DNA of 64,000 nucleotides from Azolla caroliniana. Its lineage: Eukaryota > Polypodiophyta. Positions within the stretch are counted from its first letter, which is position 1. Each line of letters opens with the position of its first letter. Positions 33,830 to 45,657 of the stretch are shown piece after piece. Below the pieces are notes generated by a model that made no database searches, was not told where the DNA came from, and saw only the letters and a list, made by a program, of their open reading frames with translations. The stretch lies in the NCBI GenBank assembly GCA_043228905.1, contig JBHGNT010000009.1:20336001-20400000 (forward strand), given 5' to 3'. The translations under genes were made by a program, and so were the position numbers.

Positions 33830-36680
33830 TCCGTTGCACAAAATCACACCCGATTCTTTACAGACAAGAACTTATGAATTGGTTCATTTTGCCATCTTGT
33901 TCACTCACAATTGACCTTTGACCAATCTCAACACTAAGAAGCGCTTCAAATATCTATGTGCAAGCGTGTCCTCTAGCACCTTTATGTTGAGCATTCCACA
34001 AGTTGGGCAATGTGCACATTAGCATGATGAATAACATCTTTGATTCAAGGCTCGTCTTTAGTCCCTTCATTGTTGAATGGCGTAGCTACTTCGAACTAGC
34101 ATAGACAATAATGAGAGAAGTTATGGTTAGTGGTCTAGTTGAAAACTTACTAATCAACCATCTAATAATTAGATGGGCAAAGGTGTCAAAAAACATTGTT
34201 GATTCTTATTTGATTATATGGTGGATGGAAGAATGGAAGTTAGAATAGGATATAGAAGGATGTGTCCTATGTAAAACTATATAAGCATGATAAAGCCATG
34301 CTAGATGCAATCTAATTACGAACCTAATATAATCAGATGTATTTCATATTCTATTATTGTGACATTCAATCCTTGTCTTTTGGACTGTAATTTGAAACTT
34401 TGAAGATAACATCCTTTGGTTTTACTTTTGGGTCTTAATGTATTGGTGATGTGCATGTTAAGCTTAATCTACCTAATAATTATAATTACTGTAGCATCTA
34501 GTCGATGTCGTTTCTAGCTAAGGTTCAATAACTAATTGAAGTTCTTTCTAACTTTCCTTAGTACATATCCACTTTCAAACTGGAATAGTAAATTAAAATT
34601 ATTTATTCTTCTAATTTTATAACGAGCAATATGTGCACTTTCTTTTAGCATAACTTACGAACTCTCCTAGGCTTTGACCAAAGAAATGTCAATAATGAAA
34701 TAATTTTAAACACCTTTCTTAATTATCATTTAAGATATGAATATCTGTTTAAGGATATGTCTCATGTGATTATGGGTGCACATGTTTGCCATCTTGACAA
34801 TAAGCAAGCATGTTTTTGGAATTTATGCAACTTATGTTTGATTGAAATCTCTATACGACGTTAAACATGGTTTTTGAAAACTTAAGGTTCATGCATCCAT
34901 AATGACAATTCACATTCGGAGAGGGTGAATGCAAATATATTTGATATTAATGATATGAAAATAACTCATCAACCTACTAGTTTCTGTGATTGTATGATGC
35001 GCCAATGTAGTAGATAACATGAGATTTTTTGCTTTTTTGATGTGTTGCCTAGTTACCTTTCATGATTCAAGAAGCTTATAAATGTTCAACGTATTGCAAC
35101 GACACTAACTTTACAATCTTAACATGTATATACATATAGGTGCCTAGACATTGCCTAGACACTATGAAATGATATGGAAATAAATTTGTCTTGGTGAAAA
35201 GATATCCTTCTAAAGTTAGATAGATTTTGTTTTTGTGCACATACAAAAGATATGGTCTATGGAACCAACATAAACATTTGTGTGTACTATGTGCGGAGCT
35301 GATAAATGACTTATAATGTTAAAGAATTTTACTAATAATCATTGTAATGAGAGTCCACGAAAAGATGTGTTGTTGAGAAGAAAAGGTGTCTTGTGAAAGA
35401 TCATGGTTGTAGAATGTGGGAAAAGTGAGATATAATGCAAAAGGGAGGAGGGGAAACAAGGAAGAAATTCAAGGACAGTGACAATGATAACTAAGCTTCA
35501 ATGTCACATAAAGAACTTGAAGGTGTTTTGATGAGTATAAAAAGAAAAATCCTTGCATCAAGGTACAATCTAAACATGCACAATTTCCATAGAAACAATA
35601 CACATGCATTCCAACATTGAATTAGACAAGGATATTGTTGCATCGAAAGGAGAATCACATACATATACAATATATGCCTCTTATGTTTTCATGTCGGTTT
35701 GTGCATCAACAACATTCTTTTGCATTTCCATTGGAAAAAATGAGGATATACTTGTAGCAACCTAACCCAAAAACTTTTGATTGGGTTTTACCACTAGAAA
35801 TACACACACAATTCACATGATTGCTATGGATGTGGGTGAAGATTGATGTGAAGAGAAAAAGGGATTAGGATATCTAGGTCATGCTATATTGATTTGAGTC
35901 GTATGCATGATAGTTTGTGAGTTTTACATGTCTAGCGACCCAAACCTTTTCCACCTTTTGTGGACCCCTTAATCTCACACATTTTTGACAAGATAAATAG
36001 GTATATGATTTTTTTAATGTCCACGGGAAGCCAAAATGCAATTTGTGGGACAAGACAAGATAATGGGGAGCATCTAACTTGGGTTCTCTCAATTTATGAC
36101 TTTTGAGGTTGTGTTGTAAACTAACTAAAACATAGAAAAATACACTTAACACGATCAAATAATTAGTTGCAATTTGAAAATGACCACATCATTGTTCCTT
36201 TTTCCCAAACCTAATTAAAATCGTGATAATATATTTAAGGGGTAAATGAAAGCATAGTTAACATTGCAAAGACTAATTAATTGCCAAAATTAGTGTAACT
36301 TCATACTCATTAATGTACAAAGTTTTGTAATGAATGGGCAATTAATTCCACTTATTTGGTTCGTAATTAGTCACACAAGAATTAGCAATATATTAATATC
36401 CACTTAGTTGTGCTAAAGTTGTATTAATTAGGTTTGTAAAAAAGAATGGTGAGTTGGCAAACTTGTAAATTAGATTGTGATGTTAATCCTCCTTTGTTGC
36501 ATGTCTTAACACTTCAACCCCACTAGAGAGAGAGAGAGAGAAAGAAAGATACCAAATGATGTATTCCCCCAAATTATGGATTTATTTGGGAAAAATTACA
36601 TTATATACCATTGTTGTGTGGATCTTTGCCAAAGAAAACATATGTTGCACCTTCGGTGGATTGACGGTTAAAGGATGGTA
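33830..36680. other. Intergenic AT-rich DNA
   Basis: No gene or recognisable element on either strand; only short chance ORFs such as 35874-36158 (minus). A GA microsatellite lies at 36524-36548. Confidence 0.5.
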
Positions 36681-36685
36681 CACAC

Positions 36686-37063
36686 TTGTTCCTAGTCACT
36701 AACAAATGTATTGTATATCATGCAATGGCATCATTATCTTGGCTATCACCTAAAGCAAAAAAGATGTGGAATGTATATAAGTCAAATGCAAGGTGGTGGC
36801 AAATATTGCAATGTGTCTGGCATTCCCATTTGCCATTTCATTCAAAGGTATTCATGTGGAGAGTCATGATTGGTGGCCTCCCATTAGGTTCAACCTTAAA
36901 TAGACAAGGACAAGGGTTCCGTACATGCTTCTTTTGCACCATTTTGTTGGAGAACAATACTTTTTATCCAAGGATAAGGATGAAGAACAAATCCCAATAT
37001 CGTTGCATGACATTGGAGATCATAACTTTGTTACAATTAAGGTGCAAACTATTACAAGCATAA
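36686..37063 (+). pseudogene. LINE remnant: zinc-binding RT-associated domain
   Basis: An open frame of 125 codons includes ARWWQILQCVWHSHLPFHSK and VFMWRVMIGGLPLGSTLNR, followed by TCFFC, the pattern of the plant LINE zf-RVT domain. Nothing else of the element is recognisable, so it is a short relic, similar in type to LINE-E at 15175. Confidence 0.65.
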
Positions 37064-37149
37064 TCGTAAGCACAATAGTAGGCTGGCTAATTCATAAGGA
37101 ACGAAGGGTGAGGATTGAGTTATCTCAATCCTACGATGGGAGATAACTT

Positions 37150-39040
37150 TAGAGTGTTTCATCACTTGCTTATCTCAATCCTACAATGGGAAAAATAGTC
37201 CCAAGAAAATATTGACACTTACACGCTTACATAGATCTACATATCAAAAGTTATAATCCATAAGAGACATGCACATATTACAAGCTTTCATAAATGCACT
37301 TTACAGAAGTACATTGTTCACTTTCAAAGGTATTCAATCCTTGCTCTTTCATTGTACTTGTCAATTTTAGTTGAATGATGTGCGGATACACGAATAAAGA
37401 TGATAACGAAATCTTCCATGGTTGTTGGTATCATTGTAATTCAAATCTAAACTATTCAAAATCAAATTACTAGTCCATAATAAAGTTTAATGGGATGGTG
37501 ATACATCCACAATTTGTTTTCGACACGCCAAGAAGCTTTAAAATTTGACATGTTGTCAATTAAGTTGGAATTTGGAGCGCGCAACCAAATGAAAGTAATG
37601 TTGATTTAACAATAGATCAATAGAAAGAATAGATATTAAATCTATAACCAACCATAATCCTTAGGTAGATGCCCTTCAACTAGCTAGAGGATAAGATGCA
37701 TCCCATGCCATATTAAGGTTGTCTAATATTTGTCCCAAATTGGAGGACATGTACATAAGAGTATCTCAAACTAGACCATGGTACCAAATTCCAATTTGGA
37801 GGGAAAATGAATAGAACATGAAGAATGTACCAAAAGACTATGGTGAGCCGTTTATGCATGTCATAAACTTGCAGGGCTTAATGTGTGCACACAATAACTA
37901 TTTTTTATTTTGCATGGAAAGAGCCATCCACAAGATAAATGTCACATATTAACTCGTAGTCATACATCAATGTTTATATTGAAATTTTACATTTGATTCC
38001 ATTGTAATGCATGAAGGTAGACATGGATAAGTTACGCTACACTTAGCTTGTTCCTTGTGGAGCATGATTTGCACATTATTTCTTCCATCTTCATTGTTTG
38101 GTGATGTGGGCTTCTTAAATAAGGACATTGTATAAAAGAGTGTCCCTTTAATTTGGCTAGAGATTGAAAGTTAACTTTACATCCCCTTAGTTGGAATGGC
38201 AAGGGCATGTATGTTGGCAACTACACAAGATGTAAGAATCTCCCTTGGAGCTCTCTTTTTGTTACCATCTAAACCCATTTGGAACCACAAGGGGATTCTT
38301 CTAAGCCAAATGAGGTATTAATCTCGTCTCTTCGTACTTAATCAAAATGGACACTTGCTAAGTTTTCGAGATGCACCGATGTATCATAATTTGGCTCCAC
38401 ATCACGAATATATGCAGTCTAAAATATTTGATCAACTACTTCCATTTACTCATGTGCCACCACTAGAGACATGCTAGACACTCTTTGTTTGGCAATTAAT
38501 AATGGTAACATAAGTGTCTGCATTAATGCATCACCATTTCATAACCTTATTATGCTTATACTCCTATCCTTTGGATTCAAGGGGAGTGAGAATGTGCTTT
38601 GGAAAATCATCAAGCAAAAGAGACGGTGGAAGGCTAGACTTGTTACATAGATGAACATTGACATAGTTCACACTAAAACCAAACTAATGACAACTTTTTT
38701 TAGAGAGGGACATTGTGTCTAAAGGCATTGCCATGGTGTAGCTTAGGTTACATAACTTAATTGGATTTACATTGTACATTGTCATGAAGGTTTGTATCAT
38801 ATGAGTAGAGTCAAAGAGGTGGTGGTGTTAATAGATACATGTACTACATACGCATACGAAGATAGAGAGAATTGTCTGGAAGAGACATGAAGGTCATGCA
38901 TTCAGCCCAATACATTTTGCATTGGTATCTAGTAAAGTAGTACAAATGAGTGACATTTGAGTGCCAAGTTCCAATGCATTGGTCACTTGGTGTATAAATG
39001 AGAAAGATCTGTCATGTACCACAAGAATGTCATCCAAGTT
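37150..39040. other. Intergenic DNA
   Basis: No gene or element is supported. A short local repeat (ttatctcaatcctac) occurs at about 37118 and 37172. Confidence 0.45.
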
Positions 39041-39060
39041 TTGCGAATGACCCAATTAGC

Positions 39061-39220
39061 GTTCCTTTTGTTCCTAGGCTTATTAACATCATAATAACGT
39101 AATCCTTTTGTTCCTAGGCTAATTAACATCATAATAACGTAATCCTTTTGTTCTTAGGCTAATTAATATCATAATAACACAATCCTTTTGTTCCTAGGCT
39201 AATTAACATCGTAATAACGT
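39061..39220. repeat. 40-bp tandem repeat, four copies
   Basis: Units start at 39061, 39101, 39141 and 39181, with the core ccttttgttcctaggctaat followed by aacatcataataacg. Copies differ by a few substitutions. No coding or regulatory meaning is evident. Confidence 0.92.
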
Positions 39221-39354
39221 GATTATGGGGCAAGTGTGAGTGCCTATAAGGCTTGCCAAGATTGATTAACAACAAAGATTCACATGGCTTAAACCCTCAT
39301 TAATGTACACAATTATTTTCTCCAAAGCATATTAATCAAGCACAAACATGACAT

Positions 39355-39835
39355 AACCGTTCAAAATCCGTTCTCAAGATGCTAATTTTATTCCTAAATG
39401 ATAAGGATCCGAATGAGTTTTTGCAAGGAGCAACAGTGCATCAGTTAGCTAGCTGACATTGAATTAGGTCATACAAAACCCTAATATTGGAGAGACGGAT
39501 AATGAAGGACAAAGTTCATGACATAACCGTTCAACTTCCGGTCTCTGAGATGCTGATTTTATTCATGAAATGACAATGCATCAATGATTTAAGGATTCTA
39601 ATCAGCCTTCTCAAAGGAGCAACAATGCATCAGTTAGGTAGCTGACATTGGATTAGGTCACAGAAAACCCTAATACGGAGAGACAGATAATGGAGAACAA
39701 ACAACAATGCAGACTCAATAATAAGGATCCTAATTTAGTCTTCGCGCAAGGAGCAACAAGAATGCATCAGTTTAGCTGACACTGAATTTAGGTCATTACA
39801 AACCCTAATACATATGGAGAGACGGATAATGAAGA
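39355..39835. promoter_or_regulatory. Triplicated promoter-proximal repeat with telo-box-like motifs
   Basis: Three imperfect copies (about 39423-39513, 39613-39700, 39737-39834) share, in order, caaggagcaaca, tgcatcagtta, gctgaca, ttaggtca, aaaccctaata and ggagagac. Each contains AAACCCTAA, the plant telo-box found in promoters of growth- and translation-related genes. The copies lie 420-830 bp upstream of the ATG at 40253. A regulatory role is inference from position and motif. Confidence 0.6.
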
Positions 39836-40050
39836 GGCTCTGATGGACCAGATTCTGGAGCCAGAAGAGTGGAAACCTCAAAAAGTTAGTACTAGCGCGC
39901 GAGGAAAATCGGGAAAAGAGATGAGATCGATGGCGGACCTGCAAATCTGCAGTGAATCCGTCCCACAAAATGGTCACGAGGGAGGGATGGATACAGGATT
40001 CACCTGGATAGGTAGGTAGCATGCTACAAAAGGAATGACCATATTTGATG

Positions 40051-40095
40051 CATAGATAGATCGATAGATCGATAGATCGATAGAGAGAGAGACAG
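40051..40095. repeat. GATA/GATC and GA microsatellite in the TPR gene 5' region
   Basis: Repeated atagatcg units followed by gagagaga lie about 160-200 bp before the start codon, probably in the 5' UTR or core promoter. Confidence 0.75.
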
Positions 40096-40252
40096 AGAAA
40101 CCAGGCTAGGCCATTCCTTCCTTCATTCATATCAGATTTGAGTAGAAGGAGCAGGAGAATTTCCTCTGATCCATCTCTCCTTTTTTTTTCTTCTTCCATA
40201 GCTCTCTGCTCCTCTCTTCTCCTTCAATCAAATTGATCCACTCCCTCAATCC

Positions 40253-42871
40253 ATGCCCACCACTTCCTCCTCGACCGGCGATGCCTCGCCTGCACAACAA
40301 GTGTCAGGCGGCATCCTGCGCGTGCTGAAGGTCCGGAAGATCTTCGAGAGGTTCGACACAAACCGGGATGGCCGGCTAAGCAGGGGAGAAATGGCCGCCC
40401 TGGTGGCCGCGGTGAACCCCCGCGTCCGCTTCAGCCAATCTCAGATCACCGCCATTTTAGACGAGGTCTTCCGAACCTACGAAGGCTTCATCGACAGGTT
40501 AGGGCTCAGCTTCCATGGCCTTCTTCGCACCTACGAGGACGGGGCCGGTGACATAGACCGCGACTTCGATGCTCTGCATTTGGAGCTCGACATTGATGCT
40601 GCTTCCAACAGTAGTAATGGTAGCAAGGCCATGGCACATCAAGCTCATCCTCCTCCTTCTAATGCCACTATGCCTCAAAGGAGAGAATCTGATCAAGCAC
40701 ACAGAAAGCCTCACCAAGATCCGGATTCCAGAAGTTTCCATCGCCAATCCAATGCTTATGTACCCCACCAAAGTGCTACCCATTACCTTCTGGAAGAGCT
40801 CCATGGCATCATCTACCGCATGGAGGAGAAACTTGCATCCAAGGTCAAGAAAGAGAGCTCTGGTGATCATAGACAACAATTGCACGCAGGGTTAATAAAG
40901 AAAGGCCCCTCCATCATCACCATGGAGGAGGAGGGCAAGAGGAGGACTGTGAATTGGGAGGAGCTTGGCCATGATTATGCAGATTTCCAAAGAGAATGGG
41001 CAGAGATTCACGCGAAAGCGGCCGACACAAGGTCCAACAAGAAGGGGTCCGAGGAGGTTTTCGATGCCATGATGGGTCTAGGGAGAGCCCTCTTTGACCA
41101 TGCCTTCTATGCTGAAGCTCTAGTGAGCTTCAAGAAAGCTAATGAAGTGAAACCTAACGATGTGCGCCCGCATTTCCGGGTCGGGAACACGTTATACGCG
41201 CTCGGCCGGCCAGCCGAGGCGAAGAAACATTACTTGTCGGCCTTAGAGGCAGCCGACACCTCGACACATGGCCAATGGAATTACATGCTTCCACACATCC
41301 ATCTCAACCTAGGGGTTGCCCTAGAAGCCGAGGGCATGCTCCTTAGTGCTAGCAAACACTATAAAGAAGCGGCCATCCGAGAACCGAAGCACCATCGAGC
41401 CCTGAAGCTCCTCGGGAGCGCGCTGTATGGCGTGGGGGAGTATCGGGCTGCCGAGAAAGCACTCATGGAAGCCATCTTCCTAAAAAGTGACTATGCCGAT
41501 GCACATTGTGACCTCGGATCGACACTACATGCCATGGGTGACGATGAGCAGGCGATTCATGAGTTCCAAAAGGCGATCGACCTGAAGCCCGATCACATGG
41601 ATGCCTTGTATAACCTCGGGGGCCTGTTCCGAGACATCGGAAGGTTCCGGAGAGCGGCAGAGATGTACACAAAAGTCTTGGCCTTGCAACCCAACCATTG
41701 GAGGGCCCAGCTGAATAAGGCAGTGTCTCTCTTAGGTGCTGGAGAACCAGAGGAGGCTAGGAAGTCCTTGGAAGAGGCATTTAGAATGACCAATAGGATA
41801 GAGCTGTATGATGCTTTGATGCATCTCAAGAGGGTGGATCATAAACGCCTACCAACTAGGGTTGGATTAGGGTTTGGTTCCATCCTTACCAAGAAAGGGG
41901 AAGCAAATTCCATTGATGAATCACTAGGGCATGCCATTGCTCTGGAGGATGCCATTGTGGTGGAGGAGGATTCATGCTTCAAGCAGGCGACCAGAAACAC
42001 GACACCCCGCCAATACCTTCGATTGGCCCTTGAAATCCGACGACTCCAGAGGGAGACTCAACTCGGCCGGTGCGATGTACGGAATGCGAAGAAAGAGCTC
42101 GTCGAGAGGCACGTGTGGCCGCCGCCCATCGTCTCGGACAATTCGTCTGGCAACAGTGTGAAATCGATCCGCAAGGAAGAGCTCGAGCAAATCCTGCGAA
42201 GGCTTCTACCGTTCTTGAAGCCACTCGCATTCCAATGCGCGGTGAAAGCTATCAATGGCCACATTTTGGGCGTGCTAGAGGGAGGTGCGTATAACTCGGG
42301 ACGGGTCGACATTGGCATGTTCCTCGCGTTGATCGCGCCCATTTGCTCGGGGCCTAGGGACAAACGAAAGATGGTCGTGTTTGATGCACTCGTCTGGCGG
42401 CGGTCTCCCTCGAAAGATTTAGCTAGGGTCTCGGTACTTAAATCCGATGTGTCTCTCTATTTAAGATGGTTGAGAGCTATTTACTTCCCAACTACAAGAA
42501 TTGATGGAAAACTCAAAAGCTATCTTCACCCGGCATCTACCATGTCATTTTCCGAGTTTGTGTCAATGTTTGATGACCCTAATTCGGGTTTCGGGATCCT
42601 TGATTTGGTGTCTAAGCTGGAGAATAGTGACAATGTTCGACATTATGGGCAAACTTGCGATGTGTGCTCCTACCCTATCACCGGACATTGGTTCAAAGAA
42701 GTTTCTTTGAATTTCAACCTTTGTTGTTTGTGCTATAGTGAAGGCAAGGTTCCTCAATGTGCATCTAAAAGGACAGAATATTATTTTAAAGAGTTAAGTA
42801 GTGAGACCGAGGCCATGAAAGAGAAACTATGTTTGTTTAGGTCTAGGTCATTGACACACAAGACAAATTGA
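40253..42871 (+). CDS. Calcium-binding EF-hand/TPR protein (At1g05150/At2g32450-like)
   Basis: A single uninterrupted frame of 872 residues from ATG to TGA. Near the N-terminus is a canonical EF-hand loop, DTNRDGRLSRGE (residues 35-46), followed by a degenerate second one. A Ser/His-rich linker leads to a block of TPR motifs (about residues 270-520; for example HYKEAAIREPKHHRALKLLG and HEFQKAIDLKPDHMDALYNL), which bind partner proteins. The C-terminal part has a zinc-type cluster (CDVC...CCLC, about residues 801-825). This domain order matches Arabidopsis At1g05150 and At2g32450, annotated as calcium-binding TPR proteins of little-known function. Length is slightly above theirs (roughly 800). 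The ATG is the first in a CT-rich leader. GC-richer than its surroundings, no breaks; it appears functional. Confidence 0.93.
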   Translation: MPTTSSSTGDASPAQQVSGGILRVLKVRKIFERFDTNRDGRLSRGEMAALVAAVNPRVRFSQSQITAILDEVFRTYEGFIDRLGLSFHGLLRTYEDGAGDIDRDFDALHLELDIDAASNSSNGSKAMAHQAHPPPSNATMPQRRESDQAHRKPHQDPDSRSFHRQSNAYVPHQSATHYLLEELHGIIYRMEEKLASKVKKESSGDHRQQLHAGLIKKGPSIITMEEEGKRRTVNWEELGHDYADFQREWAEIHAKAADTRSNKKGSEEVFDAMMGLGRALFDHAFYAEALVSFKKANEVKPNDVRPHFRVGNTLYALGRPAEAKKHYLSALEAADTSTHGQWNYMLPHIHLNLGVALEAEGMLLSASKHYKEAAIREPKHHRALKLLGSALYGVGEYRAAEKALMEAIFLKSDYADAHCDLGSTLHAMGDDEQAIHEFQKAIDLKPDHMDALYNLGGLFRDIGRFRRAAEMYTKVLALQPNHWRAQLNKAVSLLGAGEPEEARKSLEEAFRMTNRIELYDALMHLKRVDHKRLPTRVGLGFGSILTKKGEANSIDESLGHAIALEDAIVVEEDSCFKQATRNTTPRQYLRLALEIRRLQRETQLGRCDVRNAKKELVERHVWPPPIVSDNSSGNSVKSIRKEELEQILRRLLPFLKPLAFQCAVKAINGHILGVLEGGAYNSGRVDIGMFLALIAPICSGPRDKRKMVVFDALVWRRSPSKDLARVSVLKSDVSLYLRWLRAIYFPTTRIDGKLKSYLHPASTMSFSEFVSMFDDPNSGFGILDLVSKLENSDNVRHYGQTCDVCSYPITGHWFKEVSLNFNLCCLCYSEGKVPQCASKRTEYYFKELSSETEAMKEKLCLFRSRSLTHKTN

Positions 42872-44642
42872 ATGCATATCAATATTATGAATATAGATTC
42901 AAGTATGTTGTATTAAAAAGGCAATACTCTTACTTTCTGCGTCAACATCCAACAACTTGTTAATGAAAACAACCAATGTGCCCTTCTTTATCAAGGAAGT
43001 TTTCATTGAAGAAGTGTGTCAAGTTGGTTATGTCGAGTGTTGGTTGGCAACAATTTGTTCATCAGTCATGTACTAGAAAGTATGAATTGCCATTAATCAT
43101 AACACAATTGGATATGGAATAACAAAATTTGCTGCCAATGGTCACAAATGTTACAAGGAGTACCAACTTAGATTCATTTACACAATAAATAAGTCGAATT
43201 TGATAATTGATTTATTATGTTGGGACTTGAATTGTTGGCATATAGGATCTAATAGCTACAAGTTGTGTGTGGGCATTGATTGATATTATTGTGCTACTTT
43301 TAGAAAATCTATTTGAAACTTTTATTGTTGGAAATTCTCACGAGGAACCATAGGGCATTGCCAACCTAAGATCACCCCATTCACTAATTGTCACCATGTT
43401 GCTTACATCCATGCCTACTTACGTGGGGATGGATGTGACATATGATTGGTGATCATGTAAACAATTTTTATTTTTTCTTTAGATTGGTGAAGCACTCATT
43501 GTCAGTGACGCAATAGTTCTACGCTTTTAGGATAATATTATTAATATGTTTTAACATTTATGAACTATATTTATAGTTATCATTTTTTTAGTGAACAGTG
43601 CAATGAAGGACTAGTACACAAGATCTCGACCAAAAGGCATAAATGATTTTTTTTAATTGAACATAACATTTGATACACAAGAGTAACATTATGCAATAGA
43701 AGCTATTATACAACCTTATGCAATGTGCCTCATATTTATACATAAAAGATGTGATAGTGAAATCTTATGGAAATACAAAGGCAATGCTTTCATGTTCTAC
43801 TTTAACATGTAGGACTTTATTTCAATTGTTGTGCTTGAAATTGCTGAAGATCTCGCTTCCAATTAAAGGCGTTCCAAACTATTTCTTAGATCATTACACA
43901 CACTCTCGTGTAATAAAATTTTGCCATACATAGACCACACCATGGTATCGTGTCCTTACGCTTGCAATTATGCAAGATAATGCTCCACAACACATCTCCT
44001 ATGTACAAGGACAATAGTAGTCAAATGTGCATGTGTATGTGCGAAATTGGCTAGATTTAGTATCACGTCATTGGACAAAACCCTTTATAGATAGGGATGA
44101 ATCTACATGTGAGCATAGGGGCAAAAAATTAATGCCACCTCTCTCCATATATCTCAAGATTGATTGGTTAAAGCTCCATGCGGGGGTAAGTTCCCCTTGG
44201 GCTACTACAATGAATCTCTTATATATCAAAGCCACATTCATAATGAGATGCAAATCGAGAACAATTACATCACATCACACGAGGCCTTGGTTAAAGCTCT
44301 GCATGATGGGATAATGTCCTCGGACAACTACAACATGCATCATAATTATGTCTCCGAAGGCGCACAAGCGAGTTACAAGCCGATGTGAACGCAAGAACGA
44401 CTATTACACAATCCAAGACAAGGAGGAGTAGAGTATTTGCGACATTGAAGAATTCGTTTGGGTGTCGTGTCTAGCCGGATGGTCACTTTGAGAGGTCCGG
44501 GAATTCATTCGGTTGCAACGTCCGCCCTAATGCTCATTTGGGTCCCATCACTCTCTTTAGTGTCATGTGTGTGTATATCTATATCTATATCTATATCCAT
44601 ATCTCTATGTATATATGTATGTATATCTATATATATCTATAT
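42872..44642. other. Intergenic DNA after the TPR gene
   Basis: It contains the TPR gene 3' UTR, then AT-rich DNA with no supported gene. ATATCT-type microsatellite at 44574-44642. Confidence 0.5.
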
Positions 44643-45233
44643 CATAGTTCTAGCCATACGTCCCATTCGTGTCATACTCAAACGCCAATATTCGTATCAT
44701 ACTCATACGTGAAAAGGCTCCAAGTATGATTGAAATCCATACGCGGTACATAGATATATTATATATACATATGGTGTATATGGTGTACATAGTGTGTGTG
44801 TGTGTGAGGGGGAGAGAGAGAGAGAGAGAGCGTGTGTGGTCTAGAGAGAGAAGCCCTGTTTTGCATGTGTGAGGAGACAATGATTGTGTGAGGAGACAGT
44901 GATTGAGTGTATATCTAGACTCTAGAAAGAGAGAGAGAGAGAGGAGCTATGGGTTTTGTCTGTGTGAGGGAGTATGTAATATGTATATTAGATATCTAGA
45001 TTTTGTAGAGAGAGAAAATCTGTCAGTTCTCGTGTGAGAGAGAGAGTGTGTGTATGTGTGTCAGATGTCACTTCTATTCACAAAATATTATGAATATCAA
45101 AAATTAAAAAAACCAAAAAAAAGTCAAAAAAAGAAAAAAAAAAGCCAAACGAATATCGCGTATCATACGCGTACGTTTGCAAACGTTCGCGTACGTCCAG
45201 TAAATTGGACGTACGCGAATATTAGGAACTATG
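44643..45233. mobile_element. MITE with CATAGTTC ends and internal hairpin
   Basis: 591 bp, beginning CATAGTTCTA and ending TAGGAACTATG, flanked by atctatat at 44635-44642 and 45234-45241. An 8-bp duplication and short TIRs fit a hAT-type MITE, though the left copy falls in an ATATCT microsatellite, which weakens it. The interior has GA and GT microsatellites. Near the right end is a perfect 14-bp inverted repeat (45186-45199 and 45206-45219, arm ttcgcgtacgtcca). Confidence 0.72.
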
Positions 45234-45493
45234 ATCTATATGACTATACCTATAGGCTATATGTATATGTATGTATATGACACATGTGTATACATACTTT
45301 AGACGAGGGAAGGCTTCCAAATTATGTAACATTGTTTTTATTTTTATCATTGCATGACAATCGGTTCCCCGGAGAAGGGAAGGGAAAGGAAAGGAAAAGG
45401 ACCACCTTCTGTCTCCTCCAATTCGCAGACGAAAAATGCCGTGCATCCGCAGAGCTTTTTAAGTTCCCTTTTCCTTTCCCTTTCCTGAGACTC

Positions 45494-45624
45494 ATGGAGT
45501 CGCTCGATTCATCCAGTGGTGGCGTTGTCGTGAAATGGAGAGGAAATCGTCGCTCAAGCTTTGCTGTGAGTAGAAATCAGAGAGATGATATATATATATA
45601 TATATACACACGTATGTATATATC

Positions 45625-45657
<33 letters not shown>

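Noticed and set aside
39061-39220. CRISPR-like array
   Set aside because: The units are direct tandem copies without spacers, and the DNA is plant nuclear.
44458-44880. Small open frames on both strands
   Set aside because: They run through ATATCT, GT and GA microsatellites and are low complexity.
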